From: Nitrospirota bacterium
GTDB taxonomy: Bacteria; Nitrospirota; Leptospirillia; Leptospirillales; Leptospirillaceae
DNA length: 64,000 bases
Reading direction: 5' to 3'
Assembly (NCBI GenBank): GCA_021826965.1
Contig: JAKAYA010000003.1
Location: forward strand, 45,218-109,217
Below are positions 36,190 through 44,492 of the stretch, piece after piece. The position numbers and the translations under genes were made by a program. Positions within the stretch are counted from its first letter, which is position 1; every line of letters starts with the position of its first letter. Below the pieces are notes generated by a model. The model was not told the origin of the DNA, ran no database searches, and worked only from the letters and a program-made list of their open reading frames with translations.

Positions 36190-36993
36190 CTATTTCTTTT
36201 TTTCCGGGACCGCACGAAGAGGTTTGCCATCGTAGTCATAGGAACCCTCTTCCAGCCTGCGGAAGGGTTTTTCCCGGTTCCACTCCTCGACGACATGGGC
36301 AACCAGTCCGGGAATTCGACCGATAATGAAGATCCCTTTCCCGTTCTTCCAGGAAATGCCCATTTCGGAAATGACCGCGGCGATCATCCCGTCGACGTTC
36401 AACGGCAGAGGTCGACCGGAATCGGCTTCCAGACAATCCTGGATAGCAACGGCAAATTCGACAAAACGGTTTGCGAAACCGTACTCTTTTGCCAGATCCA
36501 GAAGACGCAAGGTTCTTGGATCCCGCTTGTACAGCTTGTGGCCATATCCGGGGAATCGCTTTTTCTTCTGGGCAAATTCGTTGACAACCTTCCGGGCATG
36601 AGCCTTCACGTCCGTCACATCGTCTGTCAACTGTTCCTGATAAACCTTGGCGCATTGTTCGATTGCGCCTCCGTGATGATCTCCGAGAGTCAGAACACCC
36701 GCCGCAACAGCTGCGTTCAACGGATTTCCACCGGAAAAAACCGTACGGGCAGACACTACGGACGGAGGACCAATGCCATGATCGATACAGGCCACGAGCA
36801 TGGCTTCCATAATCTTTCGTTCCCGTTCGGTCGGAAGCTCCCCTTTCAGGACCAGGTAGATGGCCTCTGCAAAAGTGACGTTTCCGACCAGATCATCCAG
36901 AGGATACCCCCGGACGACAGCCTTTCCATCGATGTGGCCACCGACAGATGTGCGCCAGTTGCGGGTAGATGCTCCTTCATTTGAATCAGACAT
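36190..36993 (-). CDS. ccl: Citryl-CoA lyase
   Basis: 267 residues, the short citrate-synthase-like protein that matches the C-terminal part of ATP-citrate lyase. Citrate-synthase active-site elements are visible: TLGDHHGGAIEQC (His), FPGYGHKLYKRDPR (His and Arg) and NVDGMIAAVISEMG (Asp). At about 270 residues it is too short for a citrate synthase (about 370-430). With CcsAB it splits citrate into acetyl-CoA and oxaloacetate in two steps, as known from Hydrogenobacter. ATG 36993 with AGGAGG 6 bases upstream. The C-terminus is Lys-rich. Confidence 0.87.
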   Translation of the reverse strand: MSDSNEGASTRNWRTSVGGHIDGKAVVRGYPLDDLVGNVTFAEAIYLVLKGELPTERERKIMEAMLVACIDHGIGPPSVVSARTVFSGGNPLNAAVAAGVLTLGDHHGGAIEQCAKVYQEQLTDDVTDVKAHARKVVNEFAQKKKRFPGYGHKLYKRDPRTLRLLDLAKEYGFANRFVEFAVAIQDCLEADSGRPLPLNVDGMIAAVISEMGISWKNGKGIFIIGRIPGLVAHVVEEWNREKPFRRLEEGSYDYDGKPLRAVPEKKK

Positions 36994-37035
36994 GAGACCT
37001 CCTGAAAATTCCGGGGAAAAAACCGGGAACCGGAC

Positions 37036-37070
37036 AAAAAAAGAGCCGGCGAACGTATCTGCCGGCTCTT
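37036..37070 (-). terminator. Rho-independent terminator after aconitase
   Basis: A perfect 10-bp stem AAGAGCCGGC/GCCGGCTCTT (37041-37050 with 37061-37070) has a 10-base loop and a run of seven T residues on the minus strand (37042-37036, of which the last two also pair). It lies 17 bases beyond the aconitase stop and before ccl, so ccl probably has its own promoter or depends on readthrough. Confidence 0.88.
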
Positions 37071-37086
37071 TGCCCAGCCGCCATTC

Positions 37087-39012
37087 CTACTTCTTCGAAC
37101 GACTCTTGACGTATGCCAGAGTTCCACCTGCCTTGACGATTTCGAGATCGCGCCCGGTCAGCGAGTGGGTGACCGGAATATCGATCCCCTTGGTCACGTT
37201 CCTCAGGGTCAAAGGCTTGTTTTCCAGATGTGTCGTGTCCAGTTCGAGCGTGTCGCTGGCTTCGATCTTGTCGTAATCGGATTCGTTGACAAACGTCAGC
37301 GGAAGGATCCCGAAGTTGATCAGGTTGGCCAGATGGATACGGGCAAAAGCTTTGGTGATGACCCCCTTGACGCCCAGATACATCGGAGCAAGGGCAGCAT
37401 GCTCCCGGCTGGACCCCTGCCCATAATTCGTACCGCCGACGATAAACCCGCCGCCCTCTTCCTTGGCTCTTTTGGGGAAGGCCGGATCGATCGCCTCGAA
37501 CACGTACTGGGAAATCGCCGGAACATTGGAACGCAAAGGGAGAACCTTCGCACCGGCCGGCATGATGTGATCCGTCGTGATATTGTCTCCGACCTTCAGA
37601 AGGACCTTCCCCGACAGCTTGGACGCGATACGGTCCCTTGTGGGAAGAGGCTTGATATTGGGACCGCGAACGATTTCGACCTTCGATCCGTCGGATTCGG
37701 GAAAGATGAACATCCGGTCGTCCAGAACATACTTTTCAGGAATATCGACAGATTTGAAGGGAACACCCAGATCGCGGGGGTCCGTGATCACGCCGGTGAT
37801 GGCGCAGGCGGCCGCCACTTCGGGGCTTGCAAGGTAGACTTTCGCATCCTTGGTTCCACTCCGGCCCTCGAAGTTCCGGTTGAACGTCCGGACGGAGACC
37901 CCGCCGGAAGGAGGAGCAAAACCCATTCCGATGCAGGGACCGCAAGCGCTTTCCAGAAGTCTGGCTCCGGAAGTGATCAGATTGGCAAGCACCCCGTTCT
38001 GAGAGATCATTTCCAGTGTCTGCCGGGAGCCCGGAGAAAAACCGAGGCTGACATTGGGGTGAACGGTCTTTCCGGTCATGACGGCCGAAATCCCCATGAG
38101 ATCTTTATAAGAGGAATTGGTGCAGGACCCGATGGCCACCTGGCTGACCGGAATACCCTTGATCTCCCGGACCTTCACGACGTTATCCGGAGAATGGGGC
38201 TGGGCAATGAGTGGCTCCAGCGTGTTCAGGTCGATCTCCACCACTTCGTCGTAACTGGCGTCTGCGTCCGCAGCATACGGCCGGTAATCCTGTTCCCGAC
38301 CCTGTGCCTTGAGGTATTGGCGCGTTTTTTCGTCGCTCGGGAAAATGGAGGTTGTCGCGCCGAGTTCGGCTCCCATGTTCGTAATGGTGGAACGTTCCGG
38401 AACAGACAGGCTGGAAACTCCTTCCCCGCCATACTCGAAGATCCGGTTGACTCCGCCCTTCACTGTCAGGCGGCGGAGAAGCTCAAGGATAATGTCCTTC
38501 GCAGACACAAATGGCTGGAGTTTTCCGGTCAGCTTGACAAGGACCACTTTTGGCATCGAAAGGTAGAATGGCTCTCCCCCCATGGCCAGGGCCACATCCA
38601 GCCCACCCGCCCCGATGGCGATCATGCCAAGTCCGCCGTTGGTGGGGGTGTGGCTGTCTGATCCGAGCATGGTCTTGCCGGGCTTCCCGAAGCGCTCCAG
38701 GTGGACCTGATGGCAGATACCGTTTCCCGGACGGGAAAACACGATGCCATAACGCGCAGCGACAGTCTGGAGATACCGATGATCGTCGGCATTCTCGAAA
38801 CCGGTCTGCAGCATGTTGTGATCCACATAGGACACCGAAAGCTCGGTCCGGACCCTGTCGAGCCCGAGTGCCTCGAACTGCAAATAGGCCATCGTACCGG
38901 TCGCATCCTGCGTCAGGGTCTGGTCGATCTTGATCGAAACTTCTTTTCCCGGCAAAATCTCCCCGGAAACCAAGTGTTCCTTGAATATTTTTTGCGTCAG
39001 GTTAAGCCCCAT
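37087..39012 (-). CDS. acn: Aconitate hydratase
   Basis: 641 residues; converts citrate and isocitrate. The 4Fe-4S ligands are in AIGSCTNSSYKD and ESACGPCIGMG, with LGSDSHTPTNGGLGM upstream, RNFEGRSGT, and the swivel-domain motif GGTNYGQGSSREHAALAP. It is the compact bacterial form (about 640-650 residues), shorter than AcnA or AcnB of E. coli. AAGGAGA precedes ATG 39012. The 5' region carries five CATGAA repeats. In the reductive cycle it would turn isocitrate into citrate for cleavage by CcsAB and Ccl. Confidence 0.95.
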   Translation of the reverse strand: MGLNLTQKIFKEHLVSGEILPGKEVSIKIDQTLTQDATGTMAYLQFEALGLDRVRTELSVSYVDHNMLQTGFENADDHRYLQTVAARYGIVFSRPGNGICHQVHLERFGKPGKTMLGSDSHTPTNGGLGMIAIGAGGLDVALAMGGEPFYLSMPKVVLVKLTGKLQPFVSAKDIILELLRRLTVKGGVNRIFEYGGEGVSSLSVPERSTITNMGAELGATTSIFPSDEKTRQYLKAQGREQDYRPYAADADASYDEVVEIDLNTLEPLIAQPHSPDNVVKVREIKGIPVSQVAIGSCTNSSYKDLMGISAVMTGKTVHPNVSLGFSPGSRQTLEMISQNGVLANLITSGARLLESACGPCIGMGFAPPSGGVSVRTFNRNFEGRSGTKDAKVYLASPEVAAACAITGVITDPRDLGVPFKSVDIPEKYVLDDRMFIFPESDGSKVEIVRGPNIKPLPTRDRIASKLSGKVLLKVGDNITTDHIMPAGAKVLPLRSNVPAISQYVFEAIDPAFPKRAKEEGGGFIVGGTNYGQGSSREHAALAPMYLGVKGVITKAFARIHLANLINFGILPLTFVNESDYDKIEASDTLELDTTHLENKPLTLRNVTKGIDIPVTHSLTGRDLEIVKAGGTLAYVKSRSKK

Positions 39013-39256
39013 TGCTTAATCTCCTTGTAATAATTCCTTTGGGGAAGTGAGGGAAGATTTTATTTCCATGAAACTGTCCCCCCCGACAAACGCTTCCATC
39101 GGGGAGCATGAAGAGCCAAGAACCCAGACCAAGCCACATTGCTCCGGTTCATGAATCCTTGGACCCTGCAACCTGAATGGCCGAAAATCCTTTACTTCAC
39201 TATGCTTCATGAATGGCTTCATGAATGCCCTGGACCCTGCGAACGACCCGTTCGTC
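39013..39256. other. Leader/control region upstream of aconitase
   Basis: About 240 bases between aconitase and the preceding terminator. It holds five CATGAA hexamers, a hairpin (CCCCGA/TCGGGG at 39091-39104 region) and no convincing gene. I could not identify a good promoter by eye; TAAAAT occurs on the minus strand near 39060 without a well-spaced minus-35. Confidence 0.5.
39067..39225. repeat. Five CATGAA hexamers, three within palindromic TTCATGAA
   Basis: CATGAA begins at 39067, 39107, 39150, 39208 and 39220. The last three are inside the perfect palindrome TTCATGAA (39148-39155, 39206-39213, 39218-39225). Two copies are followed by near-identical GGACCCTGC tracts (39161 and 39232). 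One chance hexamer is expected in several kilobases, so this looks like a regulator-binding array for aconitase. Confidence 0.55.
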
Positions 39257-39294
39257 AAAAAAGAACAGACCCGGCAGAGGAAAATCCCGCCGGG
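39257..39294 (-). terminator. Terminator downstream of the ccsAB-small membrane gene unit
   Basis: CCCGGC/GCCGGG stem (39270-39275 with 39289-39294), 13-base loop; the minus strand then reads TCTGTTCTTTTTTG with six T residues at 39262-39257. The stem is short but GC-rich. Confidence 0.55.
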
Positions 39295-39356
39295 CCATCC
39301 TTATTTAATGAAAGACTGCGAGAAAATCAAAAAAGATAAAGACAAGAATGCCCTTT

Positions 39357-39509
39357 TCAGGGCCACGGCCAAGTCAGGTGGTGTGCGGCGTTCGCGCTGA
39401 TCTCCGCTTCCCTTCCCAGATACATCACAAACAGCAACGTCCCGCCCAGAACAATTAATGCAAGGACAAGAGTCTTGCCCAAGGATTGCTGTGTTCTTTC
39501 TTCCGCCAT
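39357..39509 (-). CDS. Small (50-residue) single-span membrane protein
   Basis: A short gene with a strong purine-rich ribosome site (GGAGGGAGGTGAGG) before ATG 39509. The product begins MAEERTQQSLGKT, has one helix (LVLALIVLGGTLLFVMYLG) and ends AHHLTWPWP. Length 50 residues; no family recognised. It lies 31 bases after ccsB on the same strand and before a terminator, so it is probably co-transcribed with ccsA and ccsB. Start codon, ribosome site and clear topology make it likely to be real; the small size makes it uncertain. Confidence 0.65.
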   Translation of the reverse strand: MAEERTQQSLGKTLVLALIVLGGTLLFVMYLGREAEISANAAHHLTWPWP

Positions 39510-39540
39510 GTGACCTCACCTCCCTCCGGATACGATCCAG

Positions 39541-40527
39541 TTAACTGATTGTGGAATACAGGGGCTTCACATGATCCGTGACGCTGTCCTCAAAATCGCG
39601 GGGAACACCCAACGACTCGATTGCAGAAACCAGTTCATGATAATAGAAAGCCACCTTGACGGGATGATTCTTGCCAGCGACTTCCAACCGAGCGATTTTG
39701 TCGGAAGCCTTTCCCATCCCTCTCTCCACAATCGCGCCTGCGTGACCAAAGGCCACGCCTTCCGGCATGCGCTCCTGAAACCGGCCTGAAATAAAGGCGG
39801 CAACAGGCTTGTTGAATCCGCCCGCCTGAATCATTTCGGCCGCCTGCTCCTCGTAGGAACCACCCGGCTCTCCCAGCATGACCACACCCTTGACATTGGG
39901 GTCGTCCTTTAATTCCGCAAGGACATCGGCATACGTGGTGTTGGATATAATATCCCCACCGATGGCCAAAGCACAATATGTCCCCCAACCCCTTCTCCGG
40001 AACATTTCCGCAGTCGTCACCGTCAGCCCGCCGCTCTTCGAAATGATCACCAGACCGCCCGCCTTGAAGGCGATCGACGGATCCTTTCCTCCGATTGCAC
40101 CGATCCGACCGACGGACGGAACAAAACATCCGAGACTGGTGCCTCCGACAATGACGGCTCCGCGCCGCACTTTCTCCTGATAAATGATTTCCGAATCCCG
40201 GATCGGAACGTGTTCCGTAATGACGTAAATCACTTTTATTCCGCCATCCAGACACTCCATGACCGCATCCAGAACAGAAACAGGCGGCACGTAAATAAGA
40301 GCTGTATTGATGGAATTCCCGATTTTCGGATCCTGAAGGGACTGGCTCAGGGTATCAAAAACAGGAACGGGAAGCTCTGTGCTGCCGCCCTTACCGGGAG
40401 TTACCCCTGCCTTGACGATACCGGGATAAAGGGTTTCCGATTCGCGGATCACTTGGGAAGCTTCCCGACCCGTTGCGCCGATGACAACAACGCCGGTTTT
40501 TTCATTCAGGTAGACTGGACCTTTCAA
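39541..40527 (-). CDS. ccsB: Citryl-CoA synthetase, small subunit
   Basis: 328 residues, homologous to SucD but divergent: VVVIGATGREASQVI for the CoA domain, TPGKGGSTELPVPVFDTL, and the phosphohistidine loop AFGHAGAIVERGMGKAS. Longer than SucD (305 here). With CcsA it makes citryl-CoA from citrate, CoA and ATP; a paired citryl-CoA lyase is encoded downstream. TTG 40527 is the start: AAGGAGG ends 6 bases before it, and an ATG at 40599 upstream lies within ccsA. Confidence 0.85.
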   Translation of the reverse strand: MKGPVYLNEKTGVVVIGATGREASQVIRESETLYPGIVKAGVTPGKGGSTELPVPVFDTLSQSLQDPKIGNSINTALIYVPPVSVLDAVMECLDGGIKVIYVITEHVPIRDSEIIYQEKVRRGAVIVGGTSLGCFVPSVGRIGAIGGKDPSIAFKAGGLVIISKSGGLTVTTAEMFRRRGWGTYCALAIGGDIISNTTYADVLAELKDDPNVKGVVMLGEPGGSYEEQAAEMIQAGGFNKPVAAFISGRFQERMPEGVAFGHAGAIVERGMGKASDKIARLEVAGKNHPVKVAFYYHELVSAIESLGVPRDFEDSVTDHVKPLYSTIS

Positions 40528-40570
40528 ACTTATCCTCCTTGGGGATTCAGGCAAACAGACCTGACTGTCG

Positions 40571-41821
40571 TCAGGCGATGTCTTCCGGCTTATAGGCAAT
40601 ATGCTTGATCATCAACTCGCGCAGGCGGAGAGGGGCTTCCGTGATCGGAAGCTGGGAGTCGTATATTTCCCCCCGAATACCATTACGAACAAAACATTCG
40701 TGCAGCATCCGGAGCCCCTTCACATATTCAGGTCCGCTTCGGCGAACGACCCAGACCAGATCGGGATTCAGTTTTCCTTCCGCTTTCATGTCATCGAGAG
40801 CTTTCGCCAACCCCTCTCCAAGAGTCACGTCGATTCGGGTATTGCTGGCCGTCCCCCCGCATACCAGAACCGCTTTCAATCCCGGCTTGGACAAAATGAT
40901 ACGCGCAATCTTGTACATTTTTTCGGCCGGCGGATTCCCTCCGATGTCCGTGAGATTCGCGATCCGGAGCCCCGCCTCGATCGCCGTTTCCGCTGTCACC
41001 GTGCTTCCGCCTCCGCCAAACGTCATCAAGGCGACATCGCCGTCGAGTTCGACATACGATCCCGCTTTTCCCCGATGATCACCCTGATCAATCAGAATCG
41101 CATCCTGCTCGCGCTGTGTCAGGGGGCGTCCCATTCCTCCGCGAGCCCCATAACGAACGGCCGGTGATACCGAAGCATCGTCGTCGAGCAAAACGACGGC
41201 GTCTGCAGCGACGAGTTTCTTCTTGTCCGCCACCTGGGCCACCACGAGAGGATTGATTTCCAGAAGTCTTGCTTCCGTCTGCCAGAATGCGTTGTACACA
41301 TTCACGATGAGCTCGGACAGAGGACGCAGAAGGTCGGAGTCGGAAAAACCGATTTCCACCAGAAAATTTCGAATCTGATAAGGGTAGACGCTCCGGACAT
41401 CCTTGACGACATGAGTATGGATCAGGGAGGGATTGATGTCCTCGACATCCATTCCGCCATGTTCGCTGAAAATAATGGCGGGCGCCCGGTCTTTGGTCGA
41501 GTAGGTCACACTCAGATAGAACTCTTTCTTGATGTCGAGCTTTTCTGCGACCAGTGCTCCGATGGATTTCTCTCCATAGACTTCCCGGCTGGCCAGATCC
41601 TTGAACACATCGATTGCCTGGACCTTGTCGGACACGACCTTGACAGCTCCGGCCTTTCCCCTCTTTCCGACCAGAACCATGGACTTGATGACAACAGCCG
41701 GTTCTTTTTCAACAAACTCCCGGACCTTGTCGTTCGGTTCAGTCGCAAAAACAAAGCGGGGTGAAGGGATCTTGTATTTCTTGTAAATCGATTCAAGGGC
41801 CTCGTGCTCATAAAGTTTCAT
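40571..41821 (-). CDS. ccsA: Citryl-CoA synthetase, large subunit
   Basis: 416 residues, homologous to SucC and to the N-terminal part of ATP-citrate lyase. MKLYEHEALESIYKKYKIPS is the ATP-grasp start, VLVGKRGKAGAVKVV the nucleotide loop, LLEINPLVVAQVADKKKL the metal site, and TFGGGGSTVTAETAIEAG the C-terminal domain. The other SucCD pair in the window is more canonical, which supports assigning this pair to citrate. Its leader (41822-41919) abuts the right end of a TnpB element. AGGAGCAGG lies upstream of ATG 41821. Confidence 0.86.
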   Translation of the reverse strand: MKLYEHEALESIYKKYKIPSPRFVFATEPNDKVREFVEKEPAVVIKSMVLVGKRGKAGAVKVVSDKVQAIDVFKDLASREVYGEKSIGALVAEKLDIKKEFYLSVTYSTKDRAPAIIFSEHGGMDVEDINPSLIHTHVVKDVRSVYPYQIRNFLVEIGFSDSDLLRPLSELIVNVYNAFWQTEARLLEINPLVVAQVADKKKLVAADAVVLLDDDASVSPAVRYGARGGMGRPLTQREQDAILIDQGDHRGKAGSYVELDGDVALMTFGGGGSTVTAETAIEAGLRIANLTDIGGNPPAEKMYKIARIILSKPGLKAVLVCGGTASNTRIDVTLGEGLAKALDDMKAEGKLNPDLVWVVRRSGPEYVKGLRMLHECFVRNGIRGEIYDSQLPITEAPLRLRELMIKHIAYKPEDIA

Positions 41822-41925
41822 TCAGACCTGCTCCTTAAAAAGTAAATGGTGCTGTTTGCTTCCTGACCCGTAGGGGATGTGGGGGCAGATCCTGCCCGCC
41901 GGAAATTCCGAAGTCTGTCGTGACT

Positions 41926-41949
41926 GCTCCCCGCCCTAAAGGGCGGAGC
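41926..41949 (-). ncRNA. Predicted 3' hairpin of the TnpB guide RNA / element right end
   Basis: By analogy with characterised TnpB loci, the guide RNA overlaps the 3' end of tnpB and the right end. The scaffold would finish at this hairpin and the guide would be the host sequence from about 41919 downwards, i.e. the ccsA leader. Only the hairpin is seen directly. Confidence 0.4.
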
Positions 41950-41958
41950 TTCCCGGGG

Positions 41959-43059
41959 CTACCCCGGAGACTCCAGCCCGAGTCTCAAAATGTTCCGGGA
42001 GGCGTTGTGGTCCCGGTCCTTTTCCATCCCGCAGCACGGACAGGAATAGGTCCGCTCGGACAGCGGCATTTTCTGCCGGTGTCCGCAGGAAGAACAGTCT
42101 TGGGACGTATAGGCCGGATTGATCTTCCGGAACTCTCGACCGGCACTTTCAGCCTTGTACGAGAGACAGGAGAAGAATTGCGACCACGCCGCATCCCGGA
42201 TGCTCCGGTTCAAACATCGATGAGTGTTCATTTCGTTGACATGAATATCCTCGACAAAGATCCGTCCGAACTGTCGCACGATCTTCGCCGATTCCTGGTG
42301 GGCAAAGTCCGTTCTTTTGAATGCGATGTTTTCATGGACCTTCGCCACGATTTTTTGGGCTTTTTCTCTTTCCGGAGATCCTTTTTGCTGGAGTTCGAGT
42401 TTTCTTTGGGCCTGAGCCAGTCTTTTCGCCGATCGCCTGAAAAACTTCGGATTCGGAATTTCTGTTTCATCCGACAAGGACGCGAACGTTTTAATCCCGA
42501 CATCGATTCCGACCGGGAGAGAGTTGGAGGGAAGAACCTTTTCCGGGACGTTCTCGCAGGAAAAGGTGACCCACCATTTCCCGGTGGAAGACTTGAGAAC
42601 GGTACAGGTCTTGATTTTCCCTTCAATAGCCCGATGAAGAACGACCGGAACGGTTCCGACTTTCGACAGTCTCAATCCGTTGCCCGTCAAATCACAGCCG
42701 CTGTTCCATTGCGGAAAGGTCAGCGAGGAATATTGTCCTTTTCCCTTGAACCGGGGAGTGCCCGGATTCTCTCCGTGTTTCACCCTCCGGAAAAACGCCT
42801 TGAACGCCAGATCGATGCGCACAGACACGTTTTGCAGGGACTGGGAATAGACCTTTTCCAGAGAAGGTCTGGTTTTCTTCAAAGAAGGAAGAACCCCGAT
42901 CTGATCGTACAAAGACAGGGAAACGCCATACCATTCCCAAGCGTTCTTCCGGTGTTCCAGAAAATGGTTGTAGAGCCACCGGCACTCCTCCAGTTGCTGT
43001 TTCAGAAGAGTCTCCTGCTTGCGGGTCGAATACAGCCGATATCGGAACGTTTTTCTCAT
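41959..43059 (-). CDS. tnpB: TnpB-like RNA-guided endonuclease (IS605 OrfB family)
   Basis: 366 residues. MRKTFRYRLYSTRKQ is the usual start; RuvC-I VGIDVGIKTFASLSD (Asp), RuvC-II FVEDIHVNEMN (Glu), a four-Cys zinc finger CSSCGHRQ...CPCCG, and RuvC-III KDRDHNASRNIL (Asp) are all intact, so nuclease activity is plausible. ATG 43059 is preferred over an ATG three codons upstream; no good ribosome site is seen. The region before it is AT-rich, unlike the neighbouring genes. Confidence 0.9.
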   Translation of the reverse strand: MRKTFRYRLYSTRKQETLLKQQLEECRWLYNHFLEHRKNAWEWYGVSLSLYDQIGVLPSLKKTRPSLEKVYSQSLQNVSVRIDLAFKAFFRRVKHGENPGTPRFKGKGQYSSLTFPQWNSGCDLTGNGLRLSKVGTVPVVLHRAIEGKIKTCTVLKSSTGKWWVTFSCENVPEKVLPSNSLPVGIDVGIKTFASLSDETEIPNPKFFRRSAKRLAQAQRKLELQQKGSPEREKAQKIVAKVHENIAFKRTDFAHQESAKIVRQFGRIFVEDIHVNEMNTHRCLNRSIRDAAWSQFFSCLSYKAESAGREFRKINPAYTSQDCSSCGHRQKMPLSERTYSCPCCGMEKDRDHNASRNILRLGLESPG

Positions 43060-43246
43060 ATTGTGCATTGCAAACAAAGCTGCACAAAGGTCAAGCACAC
43101 GCCTTATAGCTCCGGCATGAAGGCCGAAGTTTTACGGCGCCTTTGGATAAAAAAACAAAAAACAGCAGAGGAAGAAAATTTTCGAAATTTAAGAAAATTG
43201 AGGAATTTTACTTTCCAAAAGAGAAAAAAGTCAATCCCTCACAGGC

Positions 43247-43275
43247 TTGACATGAACGAAAACTGAAGACATAAT
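43247..43275 (+). promoter_or_regulatory. Predicted promoter of tRNA-Glu
   Basis: TTGACA (43247-43252) and CATAAT (43270-43275), 17 bases apart, end 28 bases before the tRNA. Confidence 0.65.
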
Positions 43276-43302
43276 GCACATTCGTTTCCCGCACCACACC
43301 AC

Positions 43303-43380
43303 GTCCCCATCGTCTAGTTAGGCCTAGGACATCGCCCTTTCACGGCGGTAACACCGGTTCAAATCCGGTTGGGGACGCCA
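43303..43380 (+). tRNA. tRNA-Glu (anticodon TTC)
   Basis: Acceptor arm GTCCCCA pairs with TGGGGAC; D-arm CGTCTAGTTAGGCCTAGGAC, anticodon loop CTTTCAC with TTC at 43339-43341, T-arm GGTTCAAATCC, discriminator G and an encoded CCA (43378-43380). The sequence is close to the standard bacterial tRNA-Glu. An integrase remnant begins 94 bases downstream, so this tRNA is a likely attachment site of a past integrative element. Confidence 0.97.
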
Positions 43381-43473
43381 ATACCAGTGCCAATCTAATA
43401 AAGTTTTCTCTCCGACAACTTCCAACATATTGAATTTCTCCGACAATAAGTACAAAAATCGGAGGTTGGAAAA

Positions 43474-44486
43474 ATGGCAACTTTCTGGAAAAGAAAACTC
43501 AAGGATGGAGGAGTTTCCTGGGAAGCTTCCATCAGGAGAAAAGGTCAGCCTGTTCAACGGAAATCCTTTGATACCCGTGTTGAGGCAGAGGCTTGGGCTT
43601 TTACCGTCGAATCAGAAATGTCAAAAGGTGTTTTCGTTGGTCGTTGGACCGGTACGAACAAGAAGTATCTTCTGGGAAAAAAGGACACCTCAAGGAAAAG
43701 GATAAGCTGGATCACTGGCGAAAAAGTTCCTTGGGATCCCGTTTTTTGTCGAATATTCGTTCCTCCGACATTTCGAAGTGGAGGGACGAACGGCTAAAGG
43801 AAGCTTCCCCTTCCACTGTCAACCGTCTTCTGAATCTTCTTTCCCACGTTTTCACGGTCGCGGCCCAGGATTGGGGGATGGGTGGACTCATCAATCCTGT
43901 TCCGAACGTCCGGAGACCCAAAAATCCTCTCCCACGAGAACGCCGCCTTCTCCCCGGAGAGTTGAACAGAATCCTTTCCTGTACTTCTTCCCCTTCCCTC
44001 ACCAGTATTGTCCATTTTTCCATCGAAACAGGGATGCGCCGGGGGGAAATCTCAAATATGAAATGGGATCATGTCAATCTCAAGAAAAAGGTTCTCACTG
44101 TTCCGGAAACGAAAACGGGAGAACCCAGGCGGATCCCTCTTTCGACGGAAGCCGTTCGGATCCTGTCTGACATTCCACGCCGGATGGATGGGCAAGTATG
44201 GGGATATAACGCAAAGGGACTTGGGGTAACAAGAGTTTTTCAAGAAGCCTGTAAGCGCGCCCGGAAAGCCTACGAGCAGGAATGCGAGGAAAAGGGGATA
44301 AAGCCGGATCCGTCCTTCCTGGCGGACCTGACCTTCCACGACCTCCGGTACGAGGCCACTTCCCGGTTCTTCGAAAAGGGCCTGAACCCCATGCAGGTTG
44401 CGGCCATCACCGGGCACAAGACGCTCCAGATGCTTAAACGCTACACGCACCTGAAGGCGGAAGATTTGGCAGAGTTGTTGAAGTGA
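43474..44486 (+). pseudogene. Tyrosine recombinase (phage-type integrase), frameshifted
   Basis: Two frames carry one integrase. The first (from ATG 43474, GGAGG upstream) gives MATFWKRKLKDGGVSWEAS to SEMSKGVFVGRW; the second gives LDRYEQEVSSGKKGHLKEK onwards to 44486. They join near 43640-43650 by a change of frame, and about a dozen residues seen in relatives (between GVFV and the RY motif) are missing, so a small deletion caused it. The C-terminal catalytic set remains: IETGMRRGEI (Arg), FHDLRYEATS (His, Arg), ITGHKT (His) and LKRYTHLK (Tyr). It lies beside tRNA-Glu. Confidence 0.8.
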
Positions 44487-44492
44487 AGAGAT

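Larger units (their letters stand above)
41920..43130 (-). mobile_element. IS200/IS605-type TnpB-only element (ends approximate)
   Basis: One tnpB gene without tnpA. Ten bases past its stop, 41926-41949 forms a hairpin (CCGCCC/GGGCGG with TAAA loop, flanked by GCT/AGC), followed on the minus strand by AGTCAC ending at 41920; this is the usual right-end structure, within which the guide RNA (omega/reRNA) of TnpB ends. The left end is not clear; a small hairpin CGGC/GCCG lies near 43115-43130. Without TnpA it can move only if helped in trans. The right end is 99 bases before ccsA. Confidence 0.65.

Noticed and set aside
36190..36993. Citrate synthase
   Set aside because: At 267 residues it lacks the N-terminal large-domain part of citrate synthases and matches the lyase portion of ATP-citrate lyase.
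39541..41821. Calling this pair a second succinyl-CoA synthetase
   Set aside because: It differs clearly from the nearby canonical SucCD and lies in one cluster with a citryl-CoA lyase and aconitase, so citryl-CoA synthetase fits better.
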